Of a stretch of DNA of 24,264 nucleotides, positions 1 through 8,766 are shown piece by piece. Under the pieces are notes generated by a model that saw only the letters and a program-made list of their open reading frames with translations, was not told the DNA's origin and made no database searches. Location: assembly GCA_946478775.1 (NCBI GenBank), contig CAMLDR010000051.1, positions 1 to 24,264 on the forward strand, read 5' to 3'. Position 1 is the first letter of the stretch. Every line of letters begins with the position of its first letter. Made by a program: the position numbers and the translations under genes. This stretch comes from an uncultured Flavobacteriales bacterium (lineage in GTDB: Bacteria > Bacteroidota > Bacteroidia > Flavobacteriales > Crocinitomicaceae).

Positions 1-1859
1 CCTGCAACGGAACCTCCCCATCTGGTACAATGCGCGGCCATTTCAGGTGCAATTTGGTTTACCATACTATCCAGCAGGTTATTCATATACGGGCAAGAGA
101 AATGGGTGTTTACCAAATCAATGTATCTCGAAATATAGTATTGCTCTACCGTAGGATTTTCGTCAATCAATTTCTGAATAATATTTGTATGGCCCTGTCC
201 TCCCGGATTCGGAAGATTTTCTACGTTACAAGGATCCGCATTAGCACTCGGATCGGGAATACCGGTGAAATTGATGTAATGTCCGAAACAAGCATCCATA
301 TCCCAAAGAATATAGCGCCATTTCTTTTTGTCTCCATTCGGATCCATTCCACGCCACCAGCCGGTGTTCCAGTTCAACCAATCCTGGCTTACGATGTAAG
401 AATTGATTACGAAATAGTCGACCAAAGACTCCCAGTTTAACTGGCTGTCCACATACGTGAAACCAGGACCTGGACCCATATTATTGGTGTTGATGTAATT
501 TCTCAATGCGTTCCAGTCAGTCAATGCATTGGGCGCTCCATATTCTTCCCAGGTTCCGCCCCAGGTTTTCAAATATTGTAAGTTGAATTTATCCTGATCG
601 TAATAATGCTTGGTATAATCCGCATCGTCAATTTTTTCACGTAATTCGTAAACTCCCCAATACTGGCCGTTTAAATAAACAACACACGGTCTCCAGGTAC
701 GCTCATCCAGTTTCAGGTCTGCACGTTGGGATAAGGTATGTACAAATGCATCACGGATGTGAGCTCCACCTGTTTCAAACGGGTAATTATCACTTGCAGC
801 GGGTTTCAAAATCAAGCGCTGAAATTTATCGCGGTTCTCCGTTGGAAATATCTGATGTTCGATTTCATGATCGTATCCATACTGATCTCGCATAATAAAG
901 TCAAATCCTCTTTGCGGATAGGCCCAGGAATCATTTCCATGTTTGTTGAACTGACCTTCTCCCTTACCTGCAAAAGTCTCATCAGCTTCCCACAATTCAA
1001 AAAATCCCTGCGGTTCAATTTGGGTTCCTGCCAACAATGTTGCCACAGAATTGGGCCCGGCTCCTGCAATGGATACGATAGGAACGGTATGGTTCACATT
1101 GATAAAATAAGTTCCCGACATCGTGAAACTCGGTTGATCCGCTGAGAATGCTTTTGCACGCAAAACTCTGGTAGTAGTAATTGAAACCGGTCCGGAATAA
1201 AGTGTTGACGCTGCTGTAGGTTCGGAACCATCTATTGTATAACGAATTGTTGCCGACCCTAGCGGGCAAGTAATGGTAACGTTTTGTGTCGAAGCATAAA
1301 ATCCCGGTGTGATACTAAACACAGGTGTTGGAGTATAAAAGTTAATCCCTCCTGTATTCGACGCATTTGGCGTTGGTGTGGTGAAAAGTCTCCAGGTAGC
1401 AGCTCCATTTGTCTGACGACCGATAGAGTGATTTTGTTTGGTCATCTGAGTGAACTCAATGAAATCTACCGTAACGCCACCGGGATTAGTCAGAATAAAC
1501 CACTCATTCGAAGTTTGGGCCAGGTTAAAAGTAGGATGGATCTCATTTGCGGAGACGATCCCACGACCGCTGCAATAAATCATTTTATAACCTCCCGGAG
1601 CAATGGATGTAGATCCCGCAGGAATCTGCCACTTTTGCGGATTATTGTCATTATCTGACAAATAATAACCGGTTAGATCCACCGCGGCACCGCCGGCATT
1701 ATATAATTCGATCCAATCTTCCCGTTCTCCGAAAGCGTCCGTAGGACCATTGATATTTGAACAGGAATATTCATTGATTACGACCTGAGAGTTTACTGTG
1801 GAGGACAGCAAAATAAGGAACAGGAAACAAGCCGTTTTAAAGAGAGATAGCAATTTCAT
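1..1859 (-). CDS. Secreted lamin-tail / CotH-kinase family protein, partial (3' end outside window)
   Basis: Open from an ATG at 1859 through the left edge, giving at least 619 residues with no stop. Residues 1-24 form a signal peptide ending in NSQ. Residues about 25-135 read as a lamin-tail (LTD) domain (VVINEYSCSN, EDWIELYNAG, LTGYYLSDND, WFILTNPGG). Residues about 175-250 match a chitobiase/FN3-like domain (IRYTIDGSEPT around 210, then LYSGPV and LRAKAF). From about 290 on comes a CotH-like domain: LILKPAASDNYP, a VYLNGQYWGVYELREKID block, and WDMDACFG at 519-524, the position of the conserved Asp pair of CotH atypical kinases. Any C-terminal sorting domain would lie beyond the edge. Such proteins in Bacteroidota are usually exported to the surface; kinase activity here is inferred from the family only. 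It is divergent from the lipoprotein gene at 2041. Confidence 0.88.
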   Translation of the reverse strand, partial: MKLLSLFKTACFLFLILLSSTVNSQVVINEYSCSNINGPTDAFGEREDWIELYNAGGAAVDLTGYYLSDNDNNPQKWQIPAGSTSIAPGGYKMIYCSGRGIVSANEIHPTFNLAQTSNEWFILTNPGGVTVDFIEFTQMTKQNHSIGRQTNGAATWRLFTTPTPNASNTGGINFYTPTPVFSITPGFYASTQNVTITCPLGSATIRYTIDGSEPTAASTLYSGPVSITTTRVLRAKAFSADQPSFTMSGTYFINVNHTVPIVSIAGAGPNSVATLLAGTQIEPQGFFELWEADETFAGKGEGQFNKHGNDSWAYPQRGFDFIMRDQYGYDHEIEHQIFPTENRDKFQRLILKPAASDNYPFETGGAHIRDAFVHTLSQRADLKLDERTWRPCVVYLNGQYWGVYELREKIDDADYTKHYYDQDKFNLQYLKTWGGTWEEYGAPNALTDWNALRNYINTNNMGPGPGFTYVDSQLNWESLVDYFVINSYIVSQDWLNWNTGWWRGMDPNGDKKKWRYILWDMDACFGHYINFTGIPDPSANADPCNVENLPNPGGQGHTNIIQKLIDENPTVEQYYISRYIDLVNTHFSCPYMNNLLDSMVNQIAPEMAAHCTRWGGSVA

Positions 1860-2010
1860 GCGTAGTTTTCATTTAAAGAGTGTATAATTTTACGAATCTT
1901 TTATGTTATAATCCAAACACTAGACGTATTATTTCACGAAAAGTAGCCAGAAAGTTCATTTTTATTTTGTAATTCCTTATTATATCAGACTTATTTGAGT
2001 AAAATTCTCT

Positions 2011-2018
2011 TAATATTG
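2011..2018 (+). promoter_or_regulatory. Possible -7 promoter box for the lipoprotein gene
   Basis: TAATATTG differs at one base from the Bacteroidetes -7 consensus TAnnTTTG and lies 22 nt before the ATG at 2041. A TTTG at 1994-1997 is too close to be a well-spaced -33 box, so support is weak. The remainder of the divergent spacer 1860-2010 is AT-rich and shows nothing else clear. Confidence 0.25.
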
Positions 2019-2040
2019 TGACTCTTTAAAAACCAGACTA

Positions 2041-2466
2041 ATGAAAAAACTAATTTTTGGGATTGCTCTTCTCTCCGCAGTTTCAGCATGTAAAAAAGTA
2101 GAAGGTGACGGTGGTCGTGCATCTATATCGGGAAATGTTGTTGTAAATGAAAAGCTACGCGTAAACGGTGTGGTTACGGATACAGTAAGCTACGTCGGAG
2201 CGAAAGAAGATTTATACATCGTTTACGGTAATGGTGATGCTATGTTTGACGACAAAATTGAAGTTTCTTATGACGGATCTTTCAAATTTGAATTCCTGCA
2301 ACCAGGTACCTACACGATTTTCGGATACAGCGAAATTTTTAACCCGGGGCCCAATCTTCCTAATAACGACGATGATTACAAAACTTTGGAAGTTGTAAGT
2401 AAAACGGTGACGATCGGCAAAAAGGAAAATGCAGATCTCGGAACCATCACGCTAACCAAGAACTAA
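2041..2466 (+). CDS. Small predicted lipoprotein with carboxypeptidase-regulatory-like beta domain
   Basis: 141 residues. A short basic and hydrophobic leader ends in VSAC with the Cys at residue 17, a lipobox, so the protein is probably lipidated. The mature part is beta-rich and acidic. The pattern ISGNVVVNE, then DGSFKFEFLQPGTYTIFGYSE, then VTIGKKENADLGTITL is that of carboxypeptidase-regulatory-like or transthyretin-like modules, a single small beta sandwich. The stop TAA is followed immediately by the ATG of the DUF2490-type gene, so the two are probably co-translated and may act together at the outer membrane. No enzymatic residues are evident. Function is unknown. Confidence 0.8.
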   Translation: MKKLIFGIALLSAVSACKKVEGDGGRASISGNVVVNEKLRVNGVVTDTVSYVGAKEDLYIVYGNGDAMFDDKIEVSYDGSFKFEFLQPGTYTIFGYSEIFNPGPNLPNNDDDYKTLEVVSKTVTIGKKENADLGTITLTKN

Positions 2467-3192
2467 ATGAAGTCCTTATTAATTGCTGCTCTTTTCATCA
2501 CATTCAGTTTTCTGGCGTGGAATCAGAGCACGAGAGGCCAATTTTGGTTTAGTGCCGGACTAAAGCGTGAACTCAAATACGATCTGGATGCAAGTCTGAA
2601 TACCAATTTGCGTCTGAATAACTATGGACAGCTGGCAACTTTATACCAGGAAATAAGTTTAAAATATACCAAACTGGACTGGTTTAGACCCTCTGTTGAG
2701 TATCGTATTATAACGGATTACGATGAACTTAGAAATTTTGACAACAGTCACCGGTTGAATTTCAATGCTGATTTTCGTCACAAAGTCCAGCAAATCAAAT
2801 TCGGAGCTCGTCTGCGCTATCAAATGTTAATCGGTGGATTTGCAACAACCGGAGGCGATCTGGACCCTGCAATTCGCGTAAAACCCCACGTGGAATGGGA
2901 TAGACCGAAATCTAAGATCACACCTGAAGCTTCCGTAGAGTTTTTCTATAATCCGCAGAACGGTCCGTTTGGACGTACATGGAACAGGGTGCGGTATGGA
3001 TTGACCTTGAATTTTAATCTGCCGGGAGCAAATGAGATCGGATTGACTTATTATTACGGACAGAGATTCAATTCCAAGAGTAATTACAACGAGCACATCC
3101 TTTCTTTGGAATATACTTTTGAATGGAAAAAGGCTAAAAAGCAGAAAAAGAAAGACGACGAACTGGAAGAAGATGTTGAATGGCCTGAATAA
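2467..3192 (+). CDS. DUF2490-family outer-membrane-type protein
   Basis: 241 residues. A hydrophobic N-terminal leader (SLLIAALFITFSFLAW) precedes a mature part made of alternating strands rich in aromatic and charged residues (QFWFSAGLKRELKY, YQEISLKYTKLDWFRPSVEYR, HRLNFNADFRHKV, RYGLTLNFNLPG, GLTYYYGQRFN, HILSLEYTFEW). This is the usual look of DUF2490 proteins, which are predicted outer-membrane beta barrels. The C terminus is a highly charged Lys/Glu tail of about 20 residues, KKAKKQKKKDDELEE, unusual for a barrel that would normally end on an aromatic strand residue. Its ATG abuts the stop of the upstream lipoprotein. The role is unknown. Confidence 0.78.
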   Translation: MKSLLIAALFITFSFLAWNQSTRGQFWFSAGLKRELKYDLDASLNTNLRLNNYGQLATLYQEISLKYTKLDWFRPSVEYRIITDYDELRNFDNSHRLNFNADFRHKVQQIKFGARLRYQMLIGGFATTGGDLDPAIRVKPHVEWDRPKSKITPEASVEFFYNPQNGPFGRTWNRVRYGLTLNFNLPGANEIGLTYYYGQRFNSKSNYNEHILSLEYTFEWKKAKKQKKKDDELEEDVEWPE

Positions 3193-3273
3193 TTGAAAAT
3201 GTAAAATGTAGAATTGAAAAGGTTTTTTAAACCGATTCTATCTTTTCAATTTTTTCATTCTCAATTTTCAATT
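3191..3273. terminator. Long imperfect inverted repeat between convergent genes, probable bidirectional terminator
   Basis: AATTGAAAAT at 3191-3200 is exactly complementary to ATTTTCAATT at 3264-3273. A second pair lies inside: AATTGAAAAG at 3212-3221 with CTTTTCAATT at 3242-3251. The centre, 3221-3233, has the small palindrome GGTTT-TTT-AAACC. The repeat fills the gap between the stops of the DUF2490 gene and rodA and overlaps the rodA stop. It is AT-rich, so it is not a textbook GC stem. Confidence 0.55.
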
Positions 3274-4669
3274 AAAAAAGCACGTCTCTGCGCTGACTGT
3301 CTAACTTCAGCAGGATAAACAGAAGCATAGAGAACGACATCAGGGAAGATCCTCCATAGCTAAAGAATGGCAATGGAATTCCGATTACCGGCGCCAATCC
3401 GATATTCATCCCGATATTGACCGCAAAGTGATAGAAGACGATCATTGCGACACAATAGGCATAAACCCTGTTGAAAGTGGAGCGCTGTCGTTCCGCAATG
3501 ACTATGACCCGGAACAGCATTCCCATGAACAGGCCTACAATGACCAAACTTCCCATGAAACCCCATTCTTCGGCAAGCGGACAAAAAATAAAATCTGTTT
3601 CACTTTCAGGAACGTGATTCGAGCGAACACTGGCTACACTGGCTTTCTTGTACCCTTTTCCAAATAGGCCTCCCGAACCTACGGCAGCCATTGCACGATT
3701 TCGGTTGTAATCTTTTCCGTCATCATCTTTACGCAAACCCAAAACCAATTCAATGCGGTCTTTCTGGTGCTGGGCCAAACTCGAAAAAGAGAAGTTAACG
3801 GTCGTTGAAACGGCAACAGATAAAAACCAGCCGGTAATAATGACCAAAAGCACCCTTCTTTGCTCGCGTTTGGAAGAAACCCAGCGCAGGATCAAGTAAG
3901 CAATCAAAGCAATAACCGTAATCACCGTAATTACCCCGTAAAATCCGGGGATCAATACTCCGCGCATGAAGGTAAATTCATACTTGTTACTGCTCATTAA
4001 AAGCGTAATGATCGAAAGAAAAACCACGTAGAATAAAATCGGGATGAAGTGACTACCCACCCAGGTTTCTTTGAAGCGAACACCCGGAATCAAATTCACC
4101 ACTTTCAATACCAAAGGATCGAAAGTGATTCCCTCACGATACAAAACGAAGAAAAAGGAAGTAAAAACCACAAACGTTCCCGCATCAGGCTGAAGGAGGA
4201 TCATTACCATCGGAACGATGACAATCGCTAATGCCACCAATACTGTCTGCACATTCTGGTTCTTTACGTTAACCGTTGAAACATAACGAGAAAGAGCGAT
4301 GGCCGTTCCGATCTTCATGAATTCGGCGGGCTGAATTCCCATGGTACCGATTCCAAGCCAGGCACGTGCACCGTTAATTGGTGGTGTGAAAAGAACCACG
4401 ATCAGCAGGGAAAAGCAAAACAGGTAAATGGGTATTGCAAATTTCCGGTAAATGTCCGAATCTATCAGGAAAACAAGGAATCCAAGGAAAATGGAGATTC
4501 CAACCCACATGATCTGCTTGCCGTATTTCTGTGAAAAGTCAAAAATATTCGGATGGTCCGGATCGTAAGCTGCAGAATAGACATTGGCGATCCCCATACC
4601 CAACATAATGACTACTATTGAAAGTAACCACCAGTCTACGTGTTGTGTAAGTGAATCTTCTCTTCTCAT
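3272..4669 (-). CDS. rodA: RodA, peptidoglycan glycosyltransferase of the SEDS family
   Basis: 465 residues, polytopic, about ten hydrophobic segments. SEDS proteins polymerise lipid II into glycan strands with their partner PBP2 in the lateral-wall elongasome. SEDS signatures are clear: GARAWLGIGTMGIQPAEFMKI early in the protein, the loop HQKDRIELVLG followed by AMAAVGSGGLFGKG, VPESETDFIFCPLAEEWGF, and the C-terminal GIPLPFFSYGGSSL. It is longer than E. coli RodA (370 residues). The extra length is an inserted membrane region in the middle, around residues 190-290, as is common in Bacteroidetes homologues. It lies 45 nt downstream of mrdA and is last in the mre/mrd run, closed by an inverted repeat. 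Confidence 0.95.
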   Translation of the reverse strand: MRREDSLTQHVDWWLLSIVVIMLGMGIANVYSAAYDPDHPNIFDFSQKYGKQIMWVGISIFLGFLVFLIDSDIYRKFAIPIYLFCFSLLIVVLFTPPINGARAWLGIGTMGIQPAEFMKIGTAIALSRYVSTVNVKNQNVQTVLVALAIVIVPMVMILLQPDAGTFVVFTSFFFVLYREGITFDPLVLKVVNLIPGVRFKETWVGSHFIPILFYVVFLSIITLLMSSNKYEFTFMRGVLIPGFYGVITVITVIALIAYLILRWVSSKREQRRVLLVIITGWFLSVAVSTTVNFSFSSLAQHQKDRIELVLGLRKDDDGKDYNRNRAMAAVGSGGLFGKGYKKASVASVRSNHVPESETDFIFCPLAEEWGFMGSLVIVGLFMGMLFRVIVIAERQRSTFNRVYAYCVAMIVFYHFAVNIGMNIGLAPVIGIPLPFFSYGGSSLMSFSMLLFILLKLDSQRRDVLF

Positions 4670-4714
4670 TTATTCTTTCTTAGCCGCTAATCTCAACCTC
4701 TACTGAATGAAATC

Positions 4715-6598
4715 CTAGGGCTTTCTCTTCATAGGTCTGGCTTTAATATTCAACAGATTCGCATTAACGATCATCTGCTCTTTAGCTTTATCCTTTACTT
4801 TTCTGTGAATGTATTTCTCCATCATTAAGCTGGCAGTTGGAGCAGCCCAAACACCTCCGAATCCGGCATTTTCAATGAAAACTGCAATTGCAATTTTAGG
4901 GTTTTCCATCGGGGCAAATGCAATGAATACCGAGTGATCTTCTCCGTGCGGGTTCTGTGCTGTCCCGGTTTTTCCGCAAACCGTCATTCCCTCTACCTGC
5001 GATCTTTTTGCAGTACCTCCCGGTTCGTAAACCGCTCTTCGCATCCCTTCTATAATCGGATCGAAATTTGCTGCGTCTACTTTTGTTCTGTGGATCTTTT
5101 TGAACTGTGGAAGTGGACCTTTATTCCCGATTGACCGCACGAAATGCGGTGTGTAATACCATCCTTTGTTTGCAATAATTGCAGCAATATTTGCCATTTG
5201 CAGCGGGGTTACTTTCACCTCTCCCTGTCCGATTGAAATGGAACGGATGGTAGAAAATGCCCAGGTATTGTGGCCGTACCATTTGTCGTAGTAAGCTGAA
5301 TTCGGGATTAAACCCGGACGCATTCCCGTTACGTCTGTATCAAACTGACTTCCCAGGCCAAAACTCATGATGTAATCATACCAGTTATTCAAACCGATCT
5401 CTGCATCTGCAAAAACAGATCTTTTCTTTCCCTGCTGGATGATGCGGCGCATGACGTAATAAAAGTACGGATTACAAGAGTGTTTAATCCCATCCGGTAA
5501 ATTGGATGCGCTTGCATGGTCGTGGCAACCCACCATGGATTTGGTGCATGGAAATCCCGATTCGGGAGTAATGACCCCTTCCTGCAAACCAATCAATGAT
5601 TGAAGCAGTTTAAAAATCGATCCCGGAGGATATTCAGCCGCCAAAGGCCGTGGATACAACGGTTTTCCTTCGTCAAGCAATAATTTGGGATAATTCTTCC
5701 CGATATTTCTTCGGCCCACCAGAATATTCGGGTCAAAACTAGGAGCAGAGACCAATGCGAGGATTTCTCCCGTTTTCGGTTCAATTGCAACGATACATCC
5801 CCGTTTGTTCTGCATCAGTTTTTCTCCGTAAACCTGAAGCTGGATATCTAATCCTAAATGCAGTGCCGGACCTTGTTCCGCAAGGGTATCATACTTTCCT
5901 CCCGCATAAGATTCAATGGCATTATTCAAAGCAGAAGTTACAATGTACTTGATTCCTTTTCGACCACGGAGTTCCTTTTCATAGTAGCGCTCAATTCCTG
6001 CACGTCCAATTTGATCACCTCCCCGATAAAAGCGGTCTTCCTCTACTTCTTCGCGTGAAACTTCGTTCAGGTAACCGAAAATATTTGCTCCTCCCGCATA
6101 GGGATAGCTTCTCATGGAAGTCAGATCTTCACGAAAACCTGGGAATCTTTCCAAATGCGGAGCAATGCGGGTAATTTCATCAATGGTCAATTCCTTGATA
6201 AAAGGATATTCACGCTGGGGCTGATAGTTATCCTGTAATTTTCCGGTGCTCCGGTTGCGGTACTGTCCTTCTCCTTTTTTAATCTGATAGAAACGATCTT
6301 TTACTTCCTGAGGGGTCATCTCAACCAACCTGGCGAATGCAGCCGTATCAAAATCATGAATATCCTCTTCCTTCATCATCAGATTATAGTAACTTCTGTT
6401 CGTTACTACTTTCTTATTGCGTCTGTCAAAAACAATTCCCCTCGGCGGAGTAATTTCTTTTCGTTTCTCGGCAATTTCCTGCGCCCGCAATTTCCAGGAA
6501 TCATCTACTACCTGCATGAAGAACAGGCGAATCAAATAAATGGATCCGACCAGGATAAAAAACACCAGGATGACATATTTTCTTCCATCCAGATTCAT
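4715..6598 (-). CDS. mrdA: Penicillin-binding protein 2, elongasome transpeptidase
   Basis: 627 residues. PBP2 cross-links lateral-wall peptidoglycan together with RodA. One N-terminal membrane helix (residues about 8-28) is followed by a dimerisation region with PPRGIVFDRR at 51-60. The transpeptidase domain has the three active-site motifs: SIFK at 327-330 (nucleophile Ser327), SCN at 374-376 and KTGT at 543-546. The Phe/Ile form SIFK replaces the commoner STFK but keeps Ser and Lys. The start ATG overlaps the mreD stop by four bases (ATGA), indicating translational coupling. Length and motif order are normal for class B PBPs. Confidence 0.95.
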   Translation of the reverse strand: MNLDGRKYVILVFFILVGSIYLIRLFFMQVVDDSWKLRAQEIAEKRKEITPPRGIVFDRRNKKVVTNRSYYNLMMKEEDIHDFDTAAFARLVEMTPQEVKDRFYQIKKGEGQYRNRSTGKLQDNYQPQREYPFIKELTIDEITRIAPHLERFPGFREDLTSMRSYPYAGGANIFGYLNEVSREEVEEDRFYRGGDQIGRAGIERYYEKELRGRKGIKYIVTSALNNAIESYAGGKYDTLAEQGPALHLGLDIQLQVYGEKLMQNKRGCIVAIEPKTGEILALVSAPSFDPNILVGRRNIGKNYPKLLLDEGKPLYPRPLAAEYPPGSIFKLLQSLIGLQEGVITPESGFPCTKSMVGCHDHASASNLPDGIKHSCNPYFYYVMRRIIQQGKKRSVFADAEIGLNNWYDYIMSFGLGSQFDTDVTGMRPGLIPNSAYYDKWYGHNTWAFSTIRSISIGQGEVKVTPLQMANIAAIIANKGWYYTPHFVRSIGNKGPLPQFKKIHRTKVDAANFDPIIEGMRRAVYEPGGTAKRSQVEGMTVCGKTGTAQNPHGEDHSVFIAFAPMENPKIAIAVFIENAGFGGVWAAPTASLMMEKYIHRKVKDKAKEQMIVNANLLNIKARPMKRKP

Positions 6599-7113
6599 CG
6601 AACTGCCTTTTTATTAGAAATGAAAATAAATTGTACTAATAAACTTAATAAAAAAGAACTGGGTACACTTAGTCCGATCTTAATTAAGATCCAAACAAAC
6701 TCATTCAGCTTGAAAGATTCAATAGAAAAGAACCATACGTGGTGGATCAATAACAGGGTTCCATAGGAATAAAGAAACCACCGGCCACCCATGGAATAAA
6801 CGTTCACGGATTCCACACTGTCATACCCATCCCTGGGTGAAAGCCATTTGAAGATCAACGGACGGAAAAAAGCCATAATTACCGCACTGGATGCATGCAG
6901 TCCGAAAGTATTGGAAAAGGAATCAATAATTAGTCCGAAAGCGAAGCTTATGAGCATCAGCGGCACCGTTCCCATTTGAAAAGGCAGCATCAGAATGAAC
7001 ATCGGATAGATCATGGCATACAACCCCAATCCCGGTTCCAAATTATTCAATATCAGTACCTGGAATAGTACAAATAATACAAAACGAATGCTATTTAAAA
7101 CAAAAATATTCAC
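6595..7113 (-). CDS. mreD: MreD, rod-shape determining membrane protein
   Basis: 172 residues, strongly hydrophobic, with five to six predicted membrane segments, as expected for MreD, a membrane partner of MreC in the elongasome. The start codon is GTG, directly after the mreC stop (TAA-GTG). The next in-frame ATG lies about 33 codons downstream, beyond the first membrane segment. Seven bases before the GTG lies AGGAGGA (7121-7127), a strong Shine-Dalgarno match embedded in the Glu-rich C-terminal codons of mreC, which is notable in a phylum that seldom uses such sites. Identification rests on hydropathy, size and position between mreC and mrdA; MreD sequences diverge strongly. Confidence 0.88.
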   Translation of the reverse strand: MNIFVLNSIRFVLFVLFQVLILNNLEPGLGLYAMIYPMFILMLPFQMGTVPLMLISFAFGLIIDSFSNTFGLHASSAVIMAFFRPLIFKWLSPRDGYDSVESVNVYSMGGRWFLYSYGTLLLIHHVWFFSIESFKLNEFVWILIKIGLSVPSSFLLSLLVQFIFISNKKAVR

Positions 7114-7962
7114 TTAGATCTCCTCCTCTTCTTTGTCAGCTGGAATTTTCCCTTCCAATTCTCTCAATTCATCCAGCTTGATATTCTTGATCACGTAAAC
7201 GTGCTGGATCGTTCTAAAATCTTCTGCAATCCGAACCTGAAGGTCCCACAAAGGTTTTCCTTCGATGGATTTGCGTTTGGTAATGACTCCGACCGGAATT
7301 CCTTTCGGAAACATTCGTGAACCTCCGCGTGTAATTACTTTGGTGAATTTTTTAATGGTAATATCGTTTGAAATCCCTGAAATCTGGCAAATTTTTGGGT
7401 TTACTGCATCCCACTTCAGCAACCCGAAAGCACCGCCGTCACGCATGCTGACATCAAAGTTGATGTTTTTGGACAGAATGGTTTTTACAACTGCGTAAGA
7501 TTCTCCAACCAAATGGACCACTCCTACAACCCCTTTGGAAGAAGCCACTCCCCATCCTTTTTTAATGCCGTGATTTTTACCAATATCAATGGTCATGTAA
7601 TTGTTTCGCTTGTCGTAGGTATTATTAATGACTGTTGCTGCGATATACAAATACTGCTGCTGATAACTGGTGTCTTCAATGATAATTTTTTCGCGATCGA
7701 TCTTATAGTTGGAAAGTTTCAATTTTTCACGCAATCGGGCATTTTCCAATTGCAATTTCCGGTTAGTCTCAGCCAGGTTGAAATGTTTTGTTACCGAATA
7801 ACGCACTTCATACAACCCTGCGTTTATTCTTGAAGCACTGGAAAAAACCTGTAGTCTGGCAAACTGAGAATATTGGACATACGCAGAAAGTGCTACTATT
7901 TGGAGTAACACAAAGACCAAAAAGATCTGAAATCGTTTGAAAAAAGCAATCAAATTGCGCAT
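7114..7962 (-). CDS. mreC: MreC, rod-shape determining protein
   Basis: 282 residues. A single membrane helix at about 12-30 is followed by a coiled-coil region (about 60-85, TNRKLQLENARLREKLKL) and then the MreC beta domains, with YIAATVINN, NYMTIDIGKNHGIKKGWGV, and GVVGVVHLVGESYAVVKTIL. The typical role is a periplasmic scaffold that activates PBP2/RodA. The C terminus is acidic (KEEEEI). It heads the mreC-mreD-mrdA-rodA run. The gene just upstream encodes a predicted outer-membrane protein rather than MreB, which normally precedes MreC; mreB is not anywhere in this window. Confidence 0.93.
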   Translation of the reverse strand: MRNLIAFFKRFQIFLVFVLLQIVALSAYVQYSQFARLQVFSSASRINAGLYEVRYSVTKHFNLAETNRKLQLENARLREKLKLSNYKIDREKIIIEDTSYQQQYLYIAATVINNTYDKRNNYMTIDIGKNHGIKKGWGVASSKGVVGVVHLVGESYAVVKTILSKNINFDVSMRDGGAFGLLKWDAVNPKICQISGISNDITIKKFTKVITRGGSRMFPKGIPVGVITKRKSIEGKPLWDLQVRIAEDFRTIQHVYVIKNIKLDELRELEGKIPADKEEEEI

Positions 7963-7966
7963 GCCA

Positions 7967-7974
7967 CAAAATTA
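7967..7974 (-). promoter_or_regulatory. Possible -7 promoter box for mreC
   Basis: On the minus strand TAATTTTG is an exact match to TAnnTTTG and is followed by only four bases before the mreC ATG. Transcription from it would give an mRNA with almost no leader. No convincing -33 TTTG was found at normal spacing. Confidence 0.4.
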
Positions 7975-8028
7975 GTTAGATAAACGATTTTCTGAAGGAT
8001 GAAATGAAAATTTATTTGAGAATGTAAA

Positions 8029-8766
8029 TTAAAAAAGCGAAAGTGATACTCCGAAAGCTAATGCGCTGATCTTGTCGCTCTTACTGCTTTTAAACTGGGG
8101 AGCCAAAGTATAGTCTGCAAACAAGGCCCAGTTTCGAATTCCTACGCGCATATGAACGCCATAAACCAAGGGATTTATATCCGGAAGATCTTTGTTTTTG
8201 ACCGCGTGCTTTTGTTCCGGCCACACCTTTTGAAAGGTCTGCAATCGGTAGCCTATGGAACCGCCGATATGCATTTTAAAATGCTCCCATTTGGGGGTTC
8301 TGAACCGGAATTCAACAGGAAGTGCCAAAATGTGATTTCCAAACGTGTTTTTCCGGTAATCCGAATAACCCGAATCGGCGTAATAATGGGTGAACGAATT
8401 GGTACTATCCGGGAAAAATAACCCTTTCGGACCTGTTTTCTGATATTTGTATGCCAGGCCGACACCGAAAGACACGGTGTTTCCGTTGTTAACCGGAATG
8501 TCCCACATGGTATTGATGTTACATCCAAAAGATCTCCATGGATTGGATTTCACGCTTCCCGATCTCATTAACTGATTGTAGGTCAAGTCTATGATCAAAC
8601 GGTCATACTTTCTCAATTTTCCTGGTTTTGCGGGTCTCCAGCCGGTATTGTACCAAAAAATCCCGGGACGATGGCGGGAAACCAGACTGGAATCTTTTCC
8701 ATAGGGCTGAGCCAATCCCTGCAGGGAAAGCACCAAAAAGACCGGTAATAGTTTAAGAAATTTCAT
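8029..8766 (-). CDS. Predicted outer-membrane beta-barrel protein, unknown function
   Basis: 245 residues from the chosen ATG at 8766. The frame is open to an earlier ATG at 8799, but MKFLKLLPVFLVLSLQGLAQ at 8766 is a clean signal peptide, so the internal start is preferred. The mature protein has alternating strand-like segments (YDRLIIDLTYNQLM, TVSFGVGLAYKYQK, HILALPVEFRFRTP, FKMHIGGSIGYRL, RVGIRNWALFADYTLAP) and ends on ALAFGVSLSLF with a terminal Phe, as in outer-membrane barrels. It resembles the broad PorT/outer-membrane-beta-barrel group of Bacteroidota; no specific family is recognised. Its start overlaps the last 14 bases of galE, and it is followed 66 nt later by mreC, so it may link envelope synthesis and the mre run. 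Confidence 0.75.
   Translation of the reverse strand: MKFLKLLPVFLVLSLQGLAQPYGKDSSLVSRHRPGIFWYNTGWRPAKPGKLRKYDRLIIDLTYNQLMRSGSVKSNPWRSFGCNINTMWDIPVNNGNTVSFGVGLAYKYQKTGPKGLFFPDSTNSFTHYYADSGYSDYRKNTFGNHILALPVEFRFRTPKWEHFKMHIGGSIGYRLQTFQKVWPEQKHAVKNKDLPDINPLVYGVHMRVGIRNWALFADYTLAPQFKSSKSDKISALAFGVSLSLF

Noticed and set aside
738..1145. Plus-strand reading frames within 30-1658
   Set aside because: They lie opposite a long minus-strand frame with clear signal peptide, LTD and CotH domains; their translations show no domain and are shadows.
5608..5621. PBP2 active-site motif SIFK instead of STFK as a sign of inactivity
   Set aside because: Ser and Lys are kept, and the SCN and KTGT motifs are intact; this is normal family variation.
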